Shown here: positions 58,101-64,000 of the stretch, in pieces
Position numbering within the stretch: position 1 is the stretch's first letter
Layout: each line of letters starts with the position of its first letter
Source of the DNA: Mesostigma viride
Taxonomy: Eukaryota; Streptophyta; Mesostigmatophyceae; Mesostigmatales; Mesostigmataceae
Direction: 5' to 3'
NCBI GenBank assembly: GCA_009746045.1
Contig: RPFO01000002.1
Span: 2,446,506-2,510,505, forward strand
DNA length: 64,000 bases
Notes under the pieces: model-generated
Told to the model about the DNA's origin: nothing
What the model saw: only the letters and a program-made list of their open reading frames with translations
Databases searched by the model: none
Translations under genes and position numbers: made by a program

Positions 58101-58588
58101 GGCAGTGCCAGGCCGGTGCTGCCCGGTCGCCGTACCAACGGTACCGCGTGAGCCTTCCGCGTACGGAGAGAAGACAGCTTCCGCGTAGGAGGGCGGGTTA
58201 TCGAGCTGAGAGAGATCAAGCAAGTAGAGGCGATGCAAGGAGTGCAAAAACCTATGTTACAAATTGACGGGAAAAGCATCACACGCAGGGCTGGAAATAC
58301 TGACCCCGCCACAAACAGGAGATCTAGCGTGACAAAGAAGCCACCTCGGAAATTCTCATCGCGATTGCAAGGTTATGTCAAGAAAAAAGCCTAACATCTT
58401 AACGCGCCCCGTTGGCTTTCTGAAAGCTAGAGTAAGGAGAATAGTCAACCAGCAACAATATAATCATCAAGTACCGTAACTGGGTCTCCAGAGAGATTCA
58501 GATTTTCCATTCCTTCATCGTTTTCTGCAAATATTGCAGGTCCGGACGACGGCTCCCCTCGCATATCCTTGACACCTGATCCCATCAT
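44917..58588 (-). CDS. Sorting nexin, SNX1/Vps5-like (PX plus BAR), complete, 15 exons
   Basis: Retromer-associated membrane-curving protein of endosomes. Exons on the minus strand: 58588-58475, 58205-58058, 57941-57760, 57507-57419, 56673-56610, 54233-54142, 53352-53279, 52469-52372, 51680-51615, 49908-49710, 48917-48793, 47822-47673, 47107-46997, 45997-45911, 45033-44917. All introns are GT-AG and every phase closes, giving 571 residues; SNX1 proteins are usually 400-520, Vps5 about 675. The N-terminus is acidic and disordered (1-115). The PX domain (about 118-240) shows SVRRRFRDF for phosphoinositide binding, the PARPDK loop and the ILKNFLES end. The BAR-type helical region (about 290-571) includes IFRMFKELTQSIASELG and RNRSEFARLDAERARDF. 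The start is one of two adjacent ATGs. Introns carry minisatellites and a poly-C tract. Confidence 0.95.
46319..46658. repeat. Poly-C tract of about 340 bp with single T interruptions
   Basis: Almost pure C broken by isolated T's, in the intron between sorting nexin exons 46997 and 45997. The transcript would carry poly-G, so strong quadruplex formation is expected. Long Pro-rich and Gly-rich frames here are shadows. The exact length in the assembly is doubtful. Confidence 0.9.
47322..47553. repeat. 29 bp minisatellite, 8 copies
   Basis: Unit CACCTAGTACAGCACAAGAT plus GCACTCATG, very uniform, with GCTCTCATG variants. It lies in the intron between exons 47673 and 47107 of the sorting nexin. 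Confidence 0.95.
49941..50656. repeat. 8 bp satellite with ordered sub-blocks
   Basis: About 88 octamers in the intron between exons 51615 and 49908. From left to right the unit changes in blocks: AAGGCGGT, AGGGCGGT, AGGGCCGT, AAGGCCGT, then a long AAGTCCGA block (about 50140-50525), then AAGTCCGT (50530-50655). Single variants occur inside blocks. Confidence 0.95.
52090..52124. repeat. TGCG microsatellite
   Basis: Eight tandem GTGC/TGCG units in a sorting nexin intron. Confidence 0.9.
54281..56345. repeat. 31 bp minisatellite, about 66 copies
   Basis: Unit GGGATGGGCAAGCAAGCCAT plus GCAGGGCGCAC, 31 bp, with a shorter form lacking AAGC (27 bp). It fills most of the intron between exons 56610 and 54233. 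Variants (ATGTAGGG, ACAGGATGG, GGAAGCGC) recur in the same order, showing segmental duplication. Mixed 27/31 bp spacing keeps some frames open for hundreds of codons. Confidence 0.96.
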
Positions 58589-59165
58589 TGACACACTCTG
58601 CCTATTGCTACTGAGTGCGCCGTAAATCCAAGGTGTCTAACCCAATGAAAGCACTGAGAAACCGTGGCCTCGTATTGTCTAACTCAAAAGGATATGGTGC
58701 GCTATTGCGGACCGCCAGCAAAACATCGCAAATGCTTGCTACGCATCCAGGACTTGGCAGTAGGGATAATAAAGTTATGGACAACCGACCGTGTTGTATC
58801 CTTCCGAGTCTGGTCTCACCTGTCACACTTCGGCGTTGCTGGCACTCCAAGCCAGACCGGTGGCATGGCGTGACCAATTGCCACCTAGCACGGCCGCACG
58901 GAACCGTCGTTGTTGTGGTTGTTGTTGTTGTTTCCCGCACGGAACCGTCGTATCAGGCAGGGAAACAACATAATCCGTCCGACCAATTCGCTGCTTTCAC
59001 TTGAGAACCGTCCAGCGCAGAACGGAGACCTAAATGAGGGGTTGTCCTTGAATTGGCTTCTTCCAGCCCGTTTCTCGATGTAAACGCGTGTCAGTCATTC
59101 ACTCAGTTTATTAACACCGGTAAGGCGGTAACCCGTGAGACTCCCATACATATGAGACTCCCATA
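58589..59165. other. Intergenic 5' side of the sorting nexin gene
   Basis: Probable promoter side of the sorting nexin (minus strand). It holds a GTT run at 58912-58931 and the 13 bp direct repeat GAGACTCCCATAC near 59136 and 59154, just before a retroelement copy. No gene recognised; the frames at 58608-59004 have no support. Confidence 0.4.
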
Positions 59166-59380
59166 CAATGGCTGACATCATGCTCCGCCGTACGCGGGCT
59201 GATTTTGCGGTGCAGCAGGGCTATTAGGTTCCTCCCGTTAGGCGTTTCCATTGGTCTTATCGTAGTATAGAGCTTTGACATGGCTCTGTATATTATACTA
59301 GTAGGTTTATAGCTGGGCGTTTGCTTTGGTTTGAGTCATGATTTCACTCTGTTGTAAGTAATTATATTTTTAATACATAT
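59166..59380 (+). mobile_element. 5'-truncated copy 3 of the restriction-like-endonuclease retroelement
   Basis: Begins at ATGGCTGACATCATGCTCCG and follows the 3' end of 21832-23035 to TAATACATATG, with small insertions (TATACTAG, CAT). TACATATGA stands at both 59145-59153 and near the 3' end, a possible but offset target duplication. Confidence 0.85.
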
Positions 59381-60243
59381 GAACCCGACTCGTTATTGTT
59401 GTTGTTGTACTACTCGTCAGACTCGCATAGCATATTTATAATTATAAGGCTAATCGTCAATTCGTCGGTGGGTCAGGTTTGGCTTAGGGGTATCTTATAC
59501 ACGGGTATCGTTGTGAAAGGCTCGGCTGGTCAGTGCTCAGCAGGTGTTCAGTGCAGTTCATCAGTTTATGTACAGTCCTTCACGCTTTAAGGTCAAGGCC
59601 AACTTCATGCGTGCCGAATGGCTCTACTCAATTGTAATCATTTGAACTTCAGATACGAAAATATACTATTAAATGAACTAATTTGAACTTACTATGCCGA
59701 AATCCGATGCGACCCAACTTAATGTGAAAACAACTTAAGCCAACCCAACTTAACAACATCTAATATTCACGACCGACACTCCAGGAGATATCGCCGGAGA
59801 GGGGGTGGGGTCAAGCACCCCCTCCCCTCCCCCCAAGCCACGGGAACCCCCCAAGTGAGGTTAGGGTATCAGACGCCCCCCCCCCCCCTCTCCCCCCCCC
59901 CCCTGCCCCCCCCCCCCCCGACGTCGACCAAGGTTCGCACATGGTATATAATGACCATATTAAACTAATATTACTAATTTGGCAAGGTGGGGGTCATCCC
60001 GCACTATCCAGGGCATCGCGAGTGCGCGGCCAATCAAAAAAGGCTAGGAAAGACTGAACGCCAATACGAAAGAAGCAGACGTAATGGCCACCAACCCGCG
60101 CGAAGGGCCAAGCGAGCGAAGCGAGCTGCTCTTCGATCCTGCGCATAGCCAACGCAGCGAGCAGCGAGTGAAGCGAGCACCGTACGGTTCCCCTCTCCGG
60201 AGAGAAGCGAACTACGCCTAACGGGCTACTACAAACTACTTGT
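59381..60243. other. Intergenic, no gene recognised
   Basis: AT-rich to about 59800, then a C-rich low-complexity tract at 59815-59921 with runs of 9-13 C's, then ordinary sequence. Nothing coding is supported. Confidence 0.4.
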
Positions 60244-60244
60244 A

Positions 60245-60479
60245 GCGGGCAGCGGGCAGCAGCGGGGAGCAGCGGGGAGCAGCGGGCAGCGGGCAGCCGG
60301 AAGCGGGCAGCGGGTAGCGGGCAGCGGGCAGCCGGCAGCGGGCAGCGGGCAGCGGGCAGCGGGCAGCGGGCAGCGGGCCGGCAGTGGGCAGCGGGCAGCG
60401 GGCAGCGGGCAGCGGGCAGCGGGCAGCGGGCAGCGGGCAGCGGGCAGCGGGCAGCGGGCAGCGGGCAGCGGGCAGCGGG
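60245..60479. repeat. GGGCAGC heptamer repeat
   Basis: About 33 units of GGGCAGC with a few GGGGAGC and GCCGGAA variants. A minus-strand frame through it is a shadow. Confidence 0.95.
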
Positions 60480-60543
60480 TGTAACAAGCAAAAGTGTTTT
60501 GTTGTTACATGATTCCTTTGTTTTGTGAACGTTTGGCTTTTAA

Positions 60544-62262
60544 CACGTCCCCTGTAGAAACTCAGTCCTAAAAATAGGACTGAGTATACCATCTTTGAGA
60601 TCATGTGGCGGTAAGGGTAGGGGGGTACCCCATATGTTTGATATGCATCATAGCACTCAATATCATGCTAATGCTTGGGCATGTGCTTAAAAAATCATAT
60701 GTTGACCAAATCATGTAAAATTATACATGACTCTCAACCCTTACTCGCGATTTTGGAATTTTCTGTGGAAGCACGAGTGTGTAAAATCCAATAAAATCCA
60801 TATTCGCTATTAAAAATCATAGGCATGTAGATATTAGAGTTCTTGAACTGTGGCAAAAAACTGGACTCAATTCGGCCACTGGCACTGCCTGAAACATGCA
60901 AAACACTGCCAGTCCTATAAATAGGACTGGGCCTTGGTAACAAAATGCTAGCATGGGAGTGCGGTCGTACTACACACCACCGTGGCCACCAACCATGCCA
61001 ATCAACTCATTTCCCTTCCAGCATAATAGGACAACATGCTTGCATCATCATATTGCAGTTATATTATACCTTATAATGTGTTAGAGCCTATGCAAGCACG
61101 TAGGGAATGGGTTTGGATACCTACCCACGAAAGGTTTTTTTTGGTGTGTTAACCACCAATGTATTGGGCAGGTTAAGCATATTTCAAGTGTCTCTAACAA
61201 GAATGGACATGGATAAAACTGTTTTGCCTTGCCATGGCATGGCCAACATACTTGCTGGCACATGATGACAGTGGTTTACCTCCAAGATCTTTCACTCACC
61301 CATACAAGCTTGAAAGCACCCTTGACGAGGCCCATGGCCACACAATTATGCAGTATGAACGTAGCAAAAGAACAACTAACATCTATGAAGGTGTTTAAAC
61401 CCATACAGCGCCTAAAAACCTGCACAACTACACCAGGGCAAGGCAAATGCCTGGCAACATCATCTAAAAAGGGGGTTTTGGAGAGGGGCAGGCAACGGTC
61501 AAGAAAGAGCATCAAGACTCGAAACTGGCAACACCTCGCAAGCTTAAACTCATGTAAGAACATCAAGAAATGATGAGACAACGATATTCCGGCTTTACCT
61601 GGCATGGCTGGCGTTACCTTGGCCCAGGCGGTGCCCGCAAAAGTGGCACTTTGAGGCACACACACCATGACGTGACAGAGTGGTCGAAATCATCAAATCT
61701 ATACTGCCACTAAGTCAATTCTATGACAATCAATGATAAAAGGTAGAAAGATACCTATAAATCCTTCGAATTTCGCCGGAAAGCAGTTGTAGTAATCAAT
61801 TCCGTCGGCCTGCCTGATCGCAGCTTTTTCCAGCAAGAACGGTGCCGACACCTAGTAAATCGCATCCCCGCGAGCTGAAAGTTGACTTGTATCATCTCTA
61901 GGATATATAAAATCTATTTCCTGAGTTTGGCCGGCTCTGTCGTCGGAAAACGTAAACTGCATGCATGGGCGCAAGCCGCCATGGCTAGGTCGTGCATTTC
62001 CGGAACTCACGTTTCACGTGGAAAAGTACCGTTACCACCTGTTCTTTGACCGTACATTTAGCCGCTCATACCAAATCCAAAAAAATCGCAAAAATATGTC
62101 CAAGAAAGATCTTTTCACGTAGTATTTGAATAAATTTTGAGGGAATTTTTTTGACAAACCTTCCGATCGGGGCAAATTTTCTACGAAACCCCAAATCTCA
62201 GTCCTAAATTTAGGACTGAGTTGAACTCAGTCCTAAAAATAGGTGTGGCTACAGACGACGTG
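60544..62262. mobile_element. Hairpin-ended element, 1719 bp, flanked by TTAA
   Basis: Ends CACGTCCCCTGTAG and CTACAGACGACGTG form imperfect 14 bp inverted repeats, each flanked by TTAA (60540-60543, 62263-62266). The palindrome CAGTCCTAAAAATAGGACTG lies just inside the left end (60562-60581). At the right end lie CTCAGTCCTAAATTTAGGAC and a second half-copy. A further one (AGTCCTATAAATAGGACT) is internal near 60911. A TTAA duplication is used by piggyBac and Kolobok transposons. No transposase is visible, so it is non-autonomous. Confidence 0.65.
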
Positions 62263-62266
62263 TTAA

Positions 62267-62930
62267 TGGAGGTCTTTTGGATCAGTATTGAGAAAGTGAT
62301 AAGGTTTTCTATCTAGAAGGCGGTACTTGGAACTTATTATACTTTGTCAACCGACTGTCAAAAGCCCTTATTGGTCGTGGCCTGATCCACGTGGGGTTAG
62401 TTTGTTGGTCGGTACTACTAACCCCTCCTTTGGGACTTCTGTACTTACTACACATTTAGGATCTCATGTCTGGATTTTGCCAGGCTATGTATGGTGTTGT
62501 TCTGTTTCGTGTGACTAGGATGGATACGAAGATCTCTTCTGGAATCCCACCATGATTTTGATTGGTTCCCTTCAGGTTGATGCAAGCTTGACAACTGAAT
62601 ACGTCGATATCAAGCAAGGATGTGGGGTCGCCATTGTTGACACGTTGGTTTTGATCCATCATCATGGTATAATAAAGCTTGTCTTTGTTGTCCATTCTCA
62701 AGAGCCCTTTGATTCTAGACTGCTTTTTTCAGTTCCACAGAAGACGTCTAGGGCACAACCTGTCTTTGTGTCTACAACGGGTGTTGTGGTTCCCTCAATC
62801 ACGTGCTGTGGAATCTCCATCTCAACGTTGCTCGGATACTTGAAGATCTGTGACTCAGGAAGGCAACCCAGGTAAAGATCTTTCATATTTAGACTATGGA
62901 TGATGTTGATGATCATTATTAGTCGTTACA
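62267..62930 (+). repeat. Probable 5' LTR of a decayed LTR retrotransposon
   Basis: The sequence before the primer-binding site at 62932 ends in TTACA, as an LTR should. Its left end cannot be fixed because the partner LTR is outside the window; a TG at 62261 overlaps the TTAA border of the previous element. Small frames inside have no support. Confidence 0.45.
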
Positions 62931-62931
62931 T

Positions 62932-62946
62932 TGGTATCCGAGGATC
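62932..62946 (+). promoter_or_regulatory. Primer-binding site
   Basis: TGGTATCCGAGGATC, close to the TGGTATCAGAGC form complementary to methionine tRNA, two bases after the CA at 62929-62930. It resembles the site of the element at 29991-34582. Confidence 0.55.
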
Positions 62947-63161
62947 TCTACTTCGGTGTTTCTCTTGAGTCGTAACCTTTCGGGTAGTACAATCATTGTT
63001 GAAAAGATGTCTACCATCCGGGGAGTATCATGGCGTTGCGGAAAACTTCAGGTAATAAAGAGAGAGACATATCCTTCTGTGACTGTCTTGCTCTTTCTGA
63101 CCGGAAGTCAGCCGTAACCGTTGTTTCTACCAGGTAGACGATCGCGACCCCATGTGGTGGT

Positions 63162-63900
63162 ATGAGTAGTTCAAAGACACAATCACCTATACCCCCTACA
63201 GATCTAGGTGCGGGAGATCCATCTTCATCTCATTCACCTCTCTCTAGGGAAGGTGCTACGCGAACTACCCATACTCCACGACGTCAACTTGATTTCGATC
63301 GTACTTCTATATGTCTGAAGTGAGACGGGCCTCGCTGTCCGTCGGGCCAAAGTTTTCTGTCACCGCGTCTGGCATCCAACCAGGCGAGCCATCTCTAACT
63401 CGCGTGGGTCGAGGAGGAGGGTCACTCGCCCAGGATTCCGGGGGAGCGAACTCCAGTGCCTAGTGCATCGTCATCCTTTCTTTTTCCTGTTAACACCACG
63501 CCAGGTCGAGACGGGGCCAGATTAGCAGCGGATCGCCTCTCAGCAGCAAAGATCAAACTACAACAAGATGAACAACACGCAGCGATGAATACATAGAAAG
63601 ATGGTGGAGGAGGTGGAACAGGATGTGGGAAGACTTCGTCAGAGGATTGAGGACGAGGAGGCGGCCATGCGTGAGATGGTTTCTAGAGTGGATAGAGAGG
63701 CTCCTAGGTTGGGTGATAGAGGGGTTCTACCTTATCATGCCACAGTTGCTACGGGGAATGCGACGCAGGATAGTGAGAGACAAGAACCCTCGCATGCGAC
63801 CTCGGTCACCTTCACCACGCCCGCTAGCGACGTCCCAGTGACCGTCACACTGCCGCCACATCAAGGTCCAGCTCCACCTCAATTTTCCTAAAATTGAATC
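63162..63900 (+). pseudogene. Decayed gag of an LTR retrotransposon
   Basis: Starts MSSSKTQSPIPPTDLGAGDP, Ser/Pro-rich, stopping at 63323. A later frame (63601-63891) continues with a coiled-coil-like EEVEQDVGRLRQRIEDEE and a Pro-rich end. Between them the frame is broken by indels. Position after a primer-binding site and composition suggest gag. The rest of the element is beyond the window. Confidence 0.45.
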
Positions 63901-64000
63901 TGTAGACAAGCTGTCGCTTAAACTAATCTCACTCATCGCAGTTTTGACCATGTCTCTACTCGATTCCAGGAATCATGTGTTCGCTATCCATTTCGCCAAT

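Overview
This is nuclear DNA of a eukaryote. Its genes are cut into many short GC-rich exons with GT-AG introns, it carries eukaryotic retrotransposon families, and it shows no operons. The plant-type glutathione reductase active site (CVLRGC) and a TGTAA motif near the 3' end of one retroelement suggest a green alga. That assignment is inference; the species is not identified.

Three host genes can be built exon by exon with matching splice phases. (1) Minus strand, 487-8819: the N-terminal half of glutathione reductase, running off the left edge. (2) Plus strand, 11907-18509: an ankyrin-repeat protein with an N-myristoylation-type start; one junction is unresolved. (3) Minus strand, 44917-58588: a complete 15-exon, 571-residue SNX1/Vps5-like sorting nexin with PX and BAR domains. 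Genes 1 and 2 are divergent. They are not functionally linked.

The introns carry private minisatellites: 50, 36 and 27 bp units in glutathione reductase, 28 bp in the ankyrin gene, and 29, 8 and 31 bp plus a poly-C tract of about 340 bp in the sorting nexin. Nearly all of the very long open frames in the window are shadows of these arrays.

From about 19.9 to 43.8 kb lies a transposon island. It holds RTE-clade non-LTR retrotransposons in both orientations (one almost intact at 39391-43795), a retroelement 3' part with a zinc-finger plus restriction-like endonuclease-like domain, foldback and MITE-like elements, and a nested stack. In the stack an RTE copy is split by a hairpin-ended element and by a Gag-only LTR retrotransposon with 5 bp target duplications; one LTR of the latter is itself split by a 1384 bp TG..CA insertion with 4 bp duplications.

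The right end (59.1-64 kb) has a truncated retroelement copy, low-complexity tracts, a second hairpin-ended element bounded by TTAA, and the start of another decayed LTR retrotransposon. The most unusual material is the hairpin-ended elements, the exactly resolved nested insertion, and the intron-resident minisatellites.
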